Positions 13,001 to 23,839 of a stretch of 64,000 bases of DNA are shown one piece after another. This DNA is from Armigeres subalbatus (Eukaryota > Arthropoda > Insecta > Diptera > Culicidae). Location: positions 398,066,042 to 398,130,041 of the forward strand of contig NC_085141.1 of assembly GCF_024139115.2 (NCBI RefSeq). Direction: 5' to 3'. The position numbers were made by a program, and so were the translations under genes. Every line of letters begins with the position of its first letter. The stretch's first letter is position 1. Under the pieces are notes generated by a model that was not told where the DNA came from, searched no databases, and worked only from the letters and a program-made list of their open reading frames with translations.

Positions 13001-13090
13001 GACCATATGAATTTCCATAGGAACTTCCTGACGAACTTGTGGAGGAGCTTCCTGAGGAATTTTATTGAAGAACTTTTGAAGAACTCCGTG
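10061..13090. repeat. 24-bp satellite array, copy 2
   Basis: This is the same unit as copy 1. The left flank (10061-10460) repeats 6390-6800 with small deletions. The right flank (about 12390-13006) repeats 9080-9677, including the words TTCCTGCACGAAC and GTACTTTCAGTGGAATATC. After 13006 the sequence decays further, to about 13090. The two blocks are therefore one duplicated segment, not two independent satellites. The open frames are again by-products of the 24-bp period. Confidence 0.9.
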
Positions 13091-13322
13091 GAAATTTTGG
13101 TGCTTGATATTGATTCCGAACCACAGATCGAACCCCGATCACTAATGGCGTGACGCCACCATGCCACCACCGCTGGCTATCACGCCGCCGCCAGTAAAAT
13201 TTCGATCGGCGAACAGGTCTACTCAAAAACCGTTCCAGAGTTTCTGTCGGCGAAGTTTTCAAGTAGGGAACAAGACACGTATCTGTTGATACGAAAAATT
13301 GTAGTGAAAATAAATACTAGAA

Positions 13323-13690
13323 GTTACTTGAGTCGCTTGCCAACCTTGACGCAATGTTAGTCAATGATGGTCCCACTAGCACATTCGGCAGGAATGGGGC
13401 AGCATCGCGTATTGACGTAACGTTTGTCAGTCCTGGCCTGGCAATAGACATGGACTGGAGGGTGGATGAGGGCAACACCCATAGTGACCATTTAGCAATG
13501 GGCTAAATGGTCACTATGGGTCAACTTCTGGTATGCAGCATCTGAGGGCGGGAGATCTCTGTCAGGACCGTGGGTGGAGGACCAATCACTTCGACAGCGA
13601 AGTTTTCACCGTGGCCCCTAGGGCTGGCAGTCAACACTGACAGTCTGAGTGAGATGCGCTGCATAGTGGTTCGCTCCAGAACAAAGGTTG
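13323..13690 (+). pseudogene. R1-like LINE, endonuclease C-terminal part (piece 1 of 3)
   Basis: From 13323 the frame reads LLESLANLDAMLVNDG, then SRIDVTFVSPGLA, then a THSDHLAM motif. These are the last parts of the apurinic-type endonuclease of R1-clade LINEs; the S-D-H triplet holds a catalytic histidine. A segment like GWRTNHFDSEVF follows, as expected after the endonuclease. A 19-bp inverted repeat at 13478-13496 and 13502-13520 breaks the frame right after the S-D-H motif. The start is cut off near the edge of the satellite. The next part of the protein continues at 16878, about 3.2 kb downstream. This is a remnant and cannot be functional. Confidence 0.82.
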
Positions 13691-13893
13691 GCCAAAACCT
13701 CAAATGTCCCTAAAAATAGGTTTTATGTTTCTATTGTGGTTTTTGATGGTCTTTATCACATACAGACTTAAAGATGGGTGTTGGAGCTCTACTTTGGCAA
13801 TAAATAGCCGTGTTTTTGGCATCCTGGGGCAGTAAATACTTTCATTTACTGCTAAATTCGCCTTTTGAAAACAGATCGTTTCATAACAAAGAC

Positions 13894-14080
13894 TATCTCA
13901 CTTGCTATAAAACTAGTTAGTACTATTCCATTTAATTCCACCACTTGATTGTTACTTTACAGAACCATATTTCGACTTTAACAGTAAGGCCGTCTTCAGT
14001 GTCTCTCACTTGACTCAAGTGGTGGAATTAAATGGGATAGTACTAAGCAATACTAACTCGTTTTATGACAAGTGAAGATA
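13894..14080. mobile_element. Foldback MITE (ATTCCATTTAATTCCACCA arms), copy 1
   Basis: The arms around CCATTTAATTCCACCACTTGA (left) and its complement (right) form an inverted repeat of about 50 bp with small gaps. The same arms occur at 47204-47402 with a different centre. The element lies inside the DNA that separates pieces 1 and 2 of the R1-like LINE. Confidence 0.75.
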
Positions 14081-14084
14081 TTCC

Positions 14085-14910
14085 ACAAAAGCTATTAATA
14101 ATTTTCTTATCAAAAGACTTATTTGCTGAATACTGTGCTAAGACAAGACAAAACAAATAATTTTATGATGTGCCAAAACAAATAAGACAAAACAAATAAT
14201 TTTATTCGGAACATCCTCAATTATGGAATATTGTTGATAAAATGTTGTATTTGAATTGAATCAATTAATTTGAATGACAAACGAACAACTTTTATTGCAA
14301 CTGTATACTTACATTTGTATTCTTCATAATCTTGATTCGAAACAGGCTTTCTTTTTGCTCAATTCAAGGTATCTGTCTTTTCTATAATTATGAGCACTAG
14401 CAGAATAACTATTTTCACAAATATGAGACAGTTCAGCTTTTCATTTCAAATGTCAGTACCAACATTCTCTATTGCTCAGTGCAAACATTCTCTATTGCTG
14501 CCAAGAAGAGTGTGGCACAGCTCACACAGTGAAACCTGAAACTATTGATATGTAGAATCACTTTAATGGCAAAGTGCAAAGTATTGAACAATGCCAATTT
14601 GCTAAAAATACTAAAATTTTCATTTCATTTTCTGCTTTAGAAAAGTTTTCAGCATGATTATGTAATTCGGATTATTAGACATAAACAAAATCCAGACAAT
14701 AAAATTCATTTGAAAGAAATCTAAAATTCGTAGAATTCGCGGATATCAGGAGAAAGTTTTGGAAGTAAGAAATTTGGTCTGTTGTATCTTTTTAGCCGTT
14801 TGGGAAGAAAACTACTCCAAAATTTCATTGACAGCAATAAAAATATTCAAATAAAAAGTATACAAATGATTCCGTCATTGAATTATCGCTTTCATTACAC
14901 ATGTTTTTAA
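14085..14910. other. AT-rich DNA inside the broken LINE
   Basis: There are small direct repeats of an ACAAAACAAATAATTTTAT type near 14150-14205. Nothing else is recognised. Confidence 0.4.
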
Positions 14911-14916
14911 TGTTAT

Positions 14917-15135
14917 AGGGTTACTGCTCCTGGACTTCATCTCATAGCTCCGATATTGGCCCCACGAGAAACAAAGCAATGAAAAGGTATTTGGTTTGTT
15001 TATTATTTTGTGATTTTTTCCAGCAGTGAGCACGTATGTAAGCAAAAAGAAGCGACGAAATTGGTGCCGTATTTCTTTGTTTCGCGATGAGATGAATATA
15101 TGTTCAGTGAGATGGAAAACGGAACAGTTCCCCTA
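14917..15135. mobile_element. MITE with AGGG.../GTTCCCCT ends, copy 2
   Basis: This matches 2743-2952 throughout its interior. The left end here is worn (TATAGGGTTACTG) and the right end is the same (CAGTTCCCCTATA). See the first copy for the shared blocks. Confidence 0.72.
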
Positions 15136-15825
15136 TAATTATATCAAACGTTTCAACTTCAAATAATTTAAAAAAGGCATTTTAAGGTTCTTGTGAACAA
15201 AAAATGCGCATTTTAAGGTTTTAGTTAGAAATAGACCAAAATACTATGTACATTTCGAACTAAACCGTTTAAAAACAGCTTATCGCAACTTTTCATAAAA
15301 CAAAATATTGATTAATGAAAGCTATTGCTTTAGGCTTTGTAATGAGCATAGAATCATTGCAGGCACTCATCAGCGCCTATACTTTTGGAGAACTTCAATA
15401 TGTAAAATGTGAGTATTTTAATTAATTTTGTATTTAAAGTTAACTTAAGTTGAGTTCTGTCCCCTATATTCAACATGAACATATTATTTAAGACACTGAT
15501 GATACAGTCTTGAAATAAAATTGGGGTTAACGATGTAATTGAAGCCGTGCGATGCTGATCTAAACGCGTTGTCAAACAGCGTTTTCATTCGAAATTCAGC
15601 ATTCATGTTGAATTCAAAATGATGTAACAAAGTCAAAATTCAACAAAACTACTTCAAATTTTGAATGTGAATCACGTAAGTACTCTATAAAATGAGAAAA
15701 ATATAATTCCGACGGAAACACGAATTTCAATTTTTGAGGTTTTGGCTGCTCTCGAACCATTGTGCGCTAGTAGCTGTCCTCACTCAAAAAAATCTACACG
15801 TTACTATAAAGTGTTTTGCACTTTG
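15136..15825. other. AT-rich DNA, nothing recognised
   Basis: Short frames only; no motif seen. Confidence 0.4.
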
Positions 15826-15831
15826 ATTTCT

Positions 15832-16678
15832 CCTACTGGTCAAACGTATCGAAGTCGAGTGCAAAACACTTTCAGGAACTCAGCAGTCAACATATTAGTT
15901 TCAACAGCAAAACACTTTCGTTTCAAGTGTAATAATACTTACCAAAGGAAATGTTTTTACATTGCATTCAAATGATACTGTCTAGGAATTCAAATGTTTT
16001 TGTTTATTTGCAATAGAATAAGCTTTGAAATCTAATATAATTATTGTTATATTTATATATTTTTTTTCTTAAAATATGAAAACCGCATTTAGTAATTTCA
16101 TTTATTTTTATATTCATCAAATTAGTAATATTAATGTATCATACATGTTAACGCATATTTCACTCACGGTGTATTATACAATTCATATTTTTCGCTATAA
16201 CGGTTACTTATCCACCTCTTCGCTGTCCTTTAATTCTGGATGCTAATTCCGCCAGATTCTGCAGAGAGATGATATTGTTTTATGAATATGTACTGAGTTT
16301 TTATTTCATTTGAGTCATATGTACCTTGAAGTCTTAAGCCACGTTCCTCCGCTCTGTAATTTACAGATTTCGATGGCAGGTTTGGTACACCTGATTTGTT
16401 CCCTAATTTCTGGTGCCTTTAAATAGATAAAAGTGAAAATCATGTTAAAAGATAGATTTGAAGAATCCATTATAAGTTAGGTAATTACTTGACTCTATAC
16501 TTACTTTTTGGAATAACTCGTATTTGTTTGCCAAGAACGTGCTCTCCATGCTCTAAACTGGTCAAATTTTTCAACTAAGACCATATTCTTCTTCGCCCTC
16601 TCCTGTCAAAAACAACACTATCGAATAGAAAGTGTTTTGCACTTCAAAGTCACTGTAACTGACCAGTAGGGCAAACCC
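15832..16678. repeat. Inverted repeat pair about 0.85 kb apart, possible MITE ends
   Basis: The segment at 15832-15871 (CTACTGGTC ... GTGCAAAACACTTT) is the inverse of 16639-16678 (AAAGTGTTTTGCACTT ... GACCAGTAG), about 40 bp with several mismatches. The DNA between is AT-rich without coding signs. It may be an old non-autonomous transposon or two separate copies of one small repeat. Confidence 0.45.
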
Positions 16679-16877
16679 GAGTGTATTCCACTTTAATAAA
16701 ATTATTAACACACTTGATATCGGAGAGACCGAAAATTGAGTTCTCAAGTGTAAAGCTTTTGAATTCGAAGGTGAAAAAGTTTAATCTGACGAGCTTTACT
16801 TTTGGAATCGAATAGTGGACCTACTTTGACATTCATGTGCAAGGAGTCTTGGATCGAGCGTTTCAATTATTTACAGT

Positions 16878-17330
16878 GTAACACGCGCGTGCGACGCCAC
16901 CATGCCAAGGATAGCCCTGTCGAGAAATGGCAGACGCCCGATATATTGCTGGAGTGCCGGAATTGCATCTCTTCGATCAAAAAACCTTAAGGCTAGACAA
17001 AGGATACAACGTGCCTGCACCGAGGAGACAAAAGCGGACCGCCGTGAAGTGTTTCGTGCTGATAAATTGACCCTCAACAAGGCCATTAAGAGCATCACGA
17101 GAGCATGATTGTGAAGGCTAAGCCTGAGCGGCTTCTCATACCCCGAGCGGTAGCAGGATAGGTTGGCGAGGCTTATCAAGGTACTTTTCCCGTACCGTCC
17201 CATGCGTCCCTGGTCTCATGCTAATTCCTTGGCATCAAATAATGCTCAAGGCAGCAATTATTGCGAACCCGAACATGTTCAGACTGGCTAAGCAGAGATG
17301 CCACGATGAGTGTAGTTTTACCCTGAAACG
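16878..17330 (+). pseudogene. R1-like LINE, linker between endonuclease and RT (piece 2 of 3)
   Basis: The frame reads TRACDATMPRIALSRNGRRP, then IYCWSAGIASLRSKNLKARQ, then a stretch ending LNKAIKSITRA. This is the region that follows the endonuclease in R1-clade polyproteins; the other LINE in this window has RACDVTMPR and QPVYWWSDTIADLRR in the same place. In another frame, 17250-17325 encodes KAAIIANPNMFRLAKQRC, the start of the RT module. Frames change several times, so it is dead. It begins where piece 1 ends in protein terms and stops just before piece 3. Confidence 0.78.
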
Positions 17331-17641
17331 AGACCTTCAAAGACGCCTTCATTTTCCTTGTTTTGACACTTGTTCTTCTTTTCATAACAGTTGATTATCG
17401 ACGCTCAACTGTTTCCTTGAGTGTTTCACCTAAATCCCGGGTAGAATCTTCTGAGCACAATAAAAGTGTGTGCAATTTACGAATCTGTTAACTTATTTAT
17501 ATAAAGATTTTCCTATCGGGAATAAATAGGAATAATTAATGAAATAATTAATATTGAGTGCCTAAGACGCTAAGCCGAGCGCCTAAGACGAAAATGTTAC
17601 AAAGTTAAAAAAAAAAATCAAACTTCCATTTACTTACACTA

Positions 17642-17869
17642 TCCAGCTTTCCACGCTCGGTAATGGCGGCTTGCTGCTGTGTAAAAATCAATCGGTCACT
17701 GTACTGTTTGACACTAGCTGGAGGAAAGCTCACTGGCGTTCCTGGGTGAGGGGAAGGGAAAAAAGGCCTTTTCGCCAGTGAGTTTTCCTCCAGCTAGTGT
17801 CAAAAAGTACAGTGACTGATTGATTTTAACACACCGACAAGCCGCCATTACCGAGCGTGGAAAGCTGGA
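17642..17869. mobile_element. Long-armed palindromic MITE, TA target
   Basis: The left arm starts TCCAGCTTTCCACGCTCGG and the right arm ends CCGAGCGTGGAAAGCTGGA. Pairing continues inward for about 90 bp through GGCGGCTTG and AAGCCGCC and the CTAGCTGGAGGAAA/TTTCCTCCAGCTAG blocks. TA lies on both sides (17640-17641 and 17870-17871). The right TA is also the left TA of the next element, so the two abut exactly. Confidence 0.85.
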
Positions 17870-18319
17870 TACAGGCCGGACTCGATTATCCGGAGTGTTG
17901 ATAAAAATTTCAATTTCAAATTCGTCGGCGTAACGTTTGTCATAACGTAAAATTGTTTTTAACGATATTTTAAAACATTAACGGGAGAATTCTTTTGATT
18001 CCCCCGGAAAAATATAATGAGCTGTCCCAGGAGATTCTTCCAAGTTTTTCGAATTTCCAACAGGAATTGCTCTAAATTTTTCACGGGAATTTCTTTGAAA
18101 TTTTCACGGGAAATTGTTTAGGAGTTTGCATATGCCACTGGGCATGCATGCTTCGAATTTAACAGAATTTCCGTGTGATTTTTTAAAAGTTTCACAAAAA
18201 CTGTTTTCAACGGAATATCAACTGGATTTTTTTACGGAATTTATTTGGATTTCTACGTGAAATTCCTTATATTGCCTATTAGTAAATCTTCGGAAATTCT
18301 ACGAGAAAATTTTCAAAAG

Positions 18320-18910
18320 ACGAAGGGTCGTTTGGTTGAAAGTCAAGTCAGACCGAATATCACATGGCGGAATAATACGTTCAGCCGAAAGCTATCTAGC
18401 TGAATTCCATTTGTACAATACGGTTGTTATGTGGAAAATGGTTTGGCGGTACGACCTAACCTATGCCCTAACAGGTCGTTTGGTCGAATAGGCCTTATCA
18501 TCGAAAATTCCATTTGACGGAAAAGTTAGTTTAGCAGGAAGGGCAATTTAGCCGAAAATGTTATTCGGCTGATCAGATTACCGTTGACCCGTTCAGTCAA
18601 ACGTTATTTTCGAACAAATGAGCTGTCGGAGCAAACGTTTTTTTCGGCCAAATTATCAGTTCGGCCGTATGATCTTCACCCGTATGTCGCAAACCGTTTT
18701 CGACCTTATGTCTCCTCGTCCGGCGGCGGCCAAGCAGCATTTTCGGTCAAACGATTTTTTTTTTCGGCAGCTCGGGCAAACAACACCATATGTTCATTTC
18801 AGCCGAATGACCCTTTTCTACCAAACGACCATCTAGGCCTTTTTGGCTAAATGACCTATTCGATTAGACGACTTTTCAGTCAAATGACTTGTTCGGCCGC
18901 TCTACTTGTT
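18320..18910. repeat. Degenerate GTCGTTTGGCCGAAT-type short repeats
   Basis: Words such as GGTCGTTTGGTCGAA, ATGTTATTCGGC, TTCGGCCAAA and AAACGACC recur every 18-25 bp on both strands for about 590 bp. The same vocabulary returns at 44125-44180 and 55690-55790. The reading frames across it are by-products of the repeats. Confidence 0.7.
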
Positions 18911-19513
18911 CACTAGGCTGTGTGAATGTCCTGTCCGTTGTCTAATGCTTATTGATAAGTATTCAGTTTGTGCGTGCTCTGGTCAAAGATGGTGATCCTG
19001 CCTTTCTTTCTTTTAAATTCTACAAAAAGTTCTTCCTAATTTTTAAGGAAATTTACTCAGAATATCAACGGTAGTGTTTTCGAGATTTCGAAGGATATTC
19101 TTCAGATTTTTTTTATTAAAAGTTCTTAGTTTTTATGAAAAGCTTTTTCGATTTTTGTACGAAAAAATGTTAGAAGTTTTCAAGCAAAATAGCCTCTGGA
19201 GTTTCAACGGGATTGTCATAAATTGTCGTCGGCGACGGCGCACACCTCTAACCACCGTGTGGTCCTCCGAGAAATCTGGAGGATCCCAAAAAATGGAAAC
19301 TTCTAAATTTTATAGTTAGGCACCAATATTTTTCTGATGCATTTGTTTTTGTATTATAAGTATGCACTTAATGTTGTAGAAGCCCCTATACGTACATGTG
19401 GCCTTCGAAAATTCCGGAACATTCATTGAAATAAAACAAGTAATAATGAATTTCATGGCATAGCACCATTTAACATTCTAACAACGGAATTTATTTCATT
19501 TGATTTATTCAAA

Positions 19514-19697
19514 CTAAGGCCTCTGCAGTCCATAAAATTCGTCTACATTCAGCTCGGTCAGTATTTGAAAGTCGCCAACTTTGCAGTCCACGGAAGGACC
19601 ACAAATCGAACCACCTTGCTCTCTGCGCACCCCGCCTTCTTGTGTCCTGCGGATCCCTATCAGGAACTCCCATTTCACCGGGTTATTGTCCGACATT
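19514..19697 (-). CDS. Possible terminal exon, unidentified protein
   Basis: A polypyrimidine-like stretch ending CATGCCTCAG precedes an exon that opens ATGTCGGACAATAACCC. The frame ends at a TAG, and AATAAA lies about a dozen bases after it. The peptide includes VKWEFLIGIRRTQEGG, ICGPSVDCKVGDFQ and LNVDEFYGLQRP, a balanced composition unlike the simple-repeat frames around it. I do not recognise the family. It lies inside the pogo-like element, so it might be a captured host exon. It could also be chance. Confidence 0.28.
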
Positions 19698-20398
19698 CTG
19701 AGGCATGATATTGTGTATGGATCACCTTGGCCACTGCCAGGCCGAGGTGATAGATTTTTAGAAAATTAAATATTGGATTTCGCATAATTAAGGAAAGATC
19801 CATTAATAACATAACGTAAATATAAAATGCCATTTTCAATCCCCCCTCCCCTCTATATGTACACTTACATTTGTATAAGGGCATCTAAAAAAATTATATG
19901 GATTGTTACACTTACAGAGAACCCCTCCCCCTACTAAGCGTTACGTAATTAATGGATGTTTCCAAAAAACACAAGGATTTTTTTTTTGTTGTTACTATAC
20001 GTACACCTGTTCCAGTGTTTGAATCAATACATGGACCACCGTTGGCGAGAATAACCATTTTTTTTTTCATGTATAAATATTGCAGGCTGTCATCACCAAA
20101 TTACAGCGAAAACGCTGGGAGGAGAGGAACAGCCAGTCCAGACCGTGCGTTACGATTCACACAAACCAATTAAACCTTCCATACAAAAAGCGTTACGAGG
20201 ATGGAAGTTCAAAATCGTCAAATTTAGCGTTACGTAATTTGTGAACGAACCCATTCCGGATATTCCGCAGGAACGTTTGGTAACATGAGTCACAATGCCA
20301 ATGCTATACTATAAAACTATACTATAAAAAAATATCGGTGCTTTGATTAGAAATTCATAAATTTTTCAGTTTTATAAATGTTCCTAATTTCCATTACC

Positions 20399-20556
20399 TT
20401 AGGGTTCTTTCACAAAATTCGTAACGCTGAATTTGATAATTTTCCTCTCGCAACCCTTTTTAATGCAAGGTTTATTTTTTTTTGTGCGAACCGTAACGCT
20501 TGGTCTGACTTCCTCCCTGCCCTCAAAGCGTTACGTAACTTGTGAACAGTCCCTTA
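20399..20556. mobile_element. MITE with CACAA...GTAACGC ends
   Basis: The left end TTAGGGTTCTTTCACAAAAT leads into TCGTAACGCT. The right end is AGCGTTACGTAACTTGTGAA followed by CAGTCCCTTA. The ends are inverted. Further AGCGTTACGTAA words at 19934-19946 and 20226-20240 show at least one more worn copy nearby. Confidence 0.68.
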
Positions 20557-21009
20557 GGAAAGCGAGCTATCATTAATAGGTGACACACGTTACGGATACA
20601 CACTGATAATACAAATTTCTATTTTGTAAGATGGGATGAAAAATATTTCTCCGGATAAATCGAGCCTCCGGATAATCGGAGTCAATTGACCTGTAATCAC
20701 TTTAATAATAGCATCATCCGATACGTATTTCATTTTTCGTGCCAAAACGCACAACTTTCAGTGCTTTTATTATCTACAGTCGATAGCAAAACACTGAAGA
20801 AGACCTAAGTAGAAAAAGCAATACGTATCTGATAACCATATTTATAAACTTCATTCAATTCATTAAGCTGTCCAGCTATTCTAGAATACTTTTCAAAGTG
20901 AAAAAGTACTCGGAAAACAAAATCATTCGGAATACTTTTTGATGGATACCAATACTTTCACACAAAAAGATGATGGTGGCATCTGACAATTCGTGACTGC
21001 GCTTGCTGG

Positions 21010-21740
21010 TTGCAGATGAAGTTACATTTTTCGTCTTTGCAAGTCCCGTCCCAGGTTTTACCGATAGATGGAAAAGGCAGAGTTGGTTCTATTACCAAAG
21101 GCGGGGAAGCCGCCGGGCAACGCCTCGGCGTACAGACCAATCTGTCTAATTGACACGATGGGAAAGTTGCTGGAGAGAATCATCGTCAACGGGTGGAGCC
21201 CATAGAGGGTATGGACGGACGTGGACAAGGGTAAGTCCACGTTGGACGCTATCAGCTCAGTGGTAAAGACCGCTGAGATAGCGATCCAACAGAAGGCGGG
21301 TATTCGATACTGCGCGGTATTGAAACTGGATGTGAAAATGCATTCAACAGCGCAAGCTGGATGCCATCGCGCTCTCGTTACAGACTTAGCCTGCTGCGGT
21401 GGGTATGTACCGGCTGCCGGTCGAAAAGCGTTCCTATTACTGCAGGAGTTCCGCAAGTTTTAACGCTGGGCCTGGTATATATGGAACCTTATGTACGACG
21501 GGTTCAGAAACTAAAGTTTCCTCGTTCACAACGTCAGTCGTATAACAGGCAGTGATTCATGGGATGTGAGTAAAGTCGCGTTCATATCAAAGCGAAGTTT
21601 GAAGCTCCTTGGGGTCATAATAGACGACCTTCGCCAGCCATGTCGACTATGCGTGCAGAGGACTTCGACTGCTGCAGATTGATCATCCAAGTAAGCCTCT
21701 GTGGTATGACAGAAGTGAGAACCTAACCTAAGTCCCACAC
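21010..21740 (+). pseudogene. R1-like LINE, reverse transcriptase (piece 3 of 3)
   Basis: A frame from about 21068 reads EKAELVLLPKAGKPPG, then SAYRPICLIDTMGKLLER, the fingers of a non-LTR reverse transcriptase. Another reads GKSTLDAISSVVKTAEIA, then GIRYCAVLKLDVK, which carries the first catalytic aspartate. Near 21590-21660 an LLGVIIDD-like stretch and a HVDYACR stretch match the C-terminal part of R1-clade proteins. Most of the palm, with the F/YADD box, is deleted and the frame is broken many times. It continues the protein from piece 2. Confidence 0.85.
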
Positions 21741-22024
21741 GGTGCGTCAGCGTGTTTCAGAGGTGTGTCAGCAGAGCACCCAAGTAAGCCTCATACGGAT
21801 AGGTCCTGTGTAATGTGAATATGAGTATAGTAAGTACTGCATATCCCCAGAATTCTGAAGGCAGTTCTAGCGGAGCCCAAGGTGAGTATGGTCGGTATTA
21901 CCTTTACTGGTCGAGTCCGACCCTCCAGTGCACATGGCACTACTAAGCACGTGTACTGGTCATACGTAAATGCATTCTTTCTTGTGAAAAAAAGTAGGAG
22001 ATGTAATGCCAATGAAGAACAATA
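21741..22024 (+). mobile_element. 3' untranslated region and tail of the R1-like LINE
   Basis: This follows the RT remnant without a break. It ends in GATGTAATGCCAATGAAGAA, almost the same as the 3' tail of the SINEs at 1350-1635 and 40555-40826 (GATGTAATGCCAATAAGAAG). Sharing of 3' tails between a LINE and a SINE is the usual sign that the LINE enzyme moved the SINE. The exact 3' boundary is my inference. Confidence 0.6.
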
Positions 22025-22697
22025 AGATGTTCTAGTGAATTCAATTTCGTAGAATTAAATTATAGCTGCCCAATCCAAGCTTAGCTTGGCTTAACAGACC
22101 TGTACATATCATGATTGCTACCCGTGATTGATCAGAACTGGTCAAATTGCACTACGATCCAAGTGAATAGTGGTTGGGATTTACCAACTATTCTCGAAGT
22201 GCACGTTTCAGCAGCTCGCAATGTTGATCAATAACGGCGCCGCCAGTCCTTACAGTCAGTTGGAAAGGGAGAATGTGAGTGTGGTAATTGTTGCTACTGA
22301 GACCGAGAATACCTCTGCATCTCCACATTTACCACGGAAGGAAGTAGTGTTAGTTAGGTGGGGTAATCAAACATGTCAGGATTCACAATGGAAAGTGATG
22401 TGACCTATGAAACTTCTACAGCAGTATTAGCATTTCCTTTACAATTGTTCATTCTTCGCGAGAATAACAATCAATCGCTCAAAGTGAGCGATTGTTCATT
22501 TGAATTTCGGATTAGGCGCCGCGTTATCATTTAATTAACGTAAAAAGTAAAAAAACGGATTAAAATTGAAAATAATTGATAGTAATCGGAAAGCTAATGT
22601 TATTCAGCAACCTTATTTTATCTCTATTTGACGTTAAGAAAGAATGTAAGTTTACGTTCATTTTACATGTCGTTTATTTAGCAATACGTAACTTCTA
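22025..22697. other. Unique DNA with a small hairpin
   Basis: CAATCGCTC and GAGCGATTG form a tight hairpin at 22472-22494. Otherwise nothing is recognised up to the assembly gap. Confidence 0.4.
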
Positions 22698-22722
22698 NNN
22701 NNNNNNNNNNNNNNNNNNNNNN
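22698..22722. other. Assembly gap of 25 N
   Basis: The left side reads GCAATACGTAACT and the right side AGTTACGTATTGC, a perfect 13-bp inverted pair around the gap. The missing DNA may be a hairpin-forming element that did not assemble. True gap length is unknown. Confidence 0.9.
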
Positions 22723-23839
22723 ATCGTGTAGTTCCAGTTACGTATTGCTTACTTATGTGATGATAGTGGATTGAGCGCTCGTCTGAGTCCATGAGGGCAG
22801 CCCTTTTCATTGAGTTTAGTTTGGTTTTCTACGGAGATAGTAGAATGAGCGCTTGTTTGAATCCTTGTGGCGTCGCAGTGTCGATATGAGATCAATTTGG
22901 TTGCACTTATATGATGATAGTGGATTGAGCGCTCGTCTGAGTTATTGAGGGCGGTGCAGTGGCATTTTGAGTTCAATTTGGTTGCTTAAAGTGATAGTAG
23001 AATGAATACTCGTCTTAATATTTGCGATTGGTCGCAGTGTCGATATGAGATCAATTTGGGTGCCTTATATGATGATAGTGGATTGAGCGCTCGTCTAGTT
23101 ATTGAGGGCGGGTGCAGTAGCATTTGAGTTCAATTTGGTTGCAAAGTGATAGTAGAATGACTCGTCTTAATTTTGCGGGTGGTTGCAGTGTCGATATGAG
23201 TTCAATTTGGTTGCACTTATGTGATGATAGTGGATTTATTACTCGACAGGTCCCATGAAAGGACAGTTCTCACAACTTTCAAGGACCTAGTAAAATTTTT
23301 TCATGAATTAATTTGAATAGCGCAATCAAGAAAACATGAAAGCTTTTGATTGCAGTATTCAATTTAATTCATGAAAAATATTATAGTCCAGGAATAAAAA
23401 ATTCATAATTGAGTACAAATTTGGTACTCTGAGACGTTCATAGTGCCTTAAGCGCTCAGGAGACTCATGAGGCGGGCACATCATGAGTTTGAGTTCAAAA
23501 CTCTTGCCTTGAGATGCTCATAATGAATTGAGCGCTCACTGGAGTCTCATGAGGGCGAACACAGCATGAGTTTGAGTCTAAATCTGTTGCACTGAGACGT
23601 TCATCGTGAATTGAGCGCTCGCGAAGTCCCAGGGCGGACATCATAAGTTTGAGTTCTCTATTGCTTTGAGAAGTTCATAGAGGATTTAGCGCTCACGGGA
23701 GTCCCTGAGGACGAACACAGCATGCATTTAGTACACAACTTTTGCCTAGACGTACATAGTGACGGCACTCACCAGAGACCCATGAGGACGGGCACATCAT
23801 TAATTTGAGTATAAAATTGTTACTCTGAGACAGGTTTAC

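Larger units (their letters stand above)
17872..20693. mobile_element. pogo/Tigger-style element, non-coding, 2.8 kb
   Basis: The left end is CAGGCCGGACTCGATTATCC. The right end is its inverse, with GATAATCGGAGTC and a final GACCTG. Both begin CAGG when read inward and share the core GATTATCCGGAG. TA flanks both sides (17870-17871 and 20694-20695). CAGG ends with TA duplication fit the pogo/Tigger branch of Tc1/mariner. No transposase frame is visible; the interior holds other repeats (18320-18910, 20399-20556). This element makes up most of the gap between LINE pieces 2 and 3. Confidence 0.7.
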
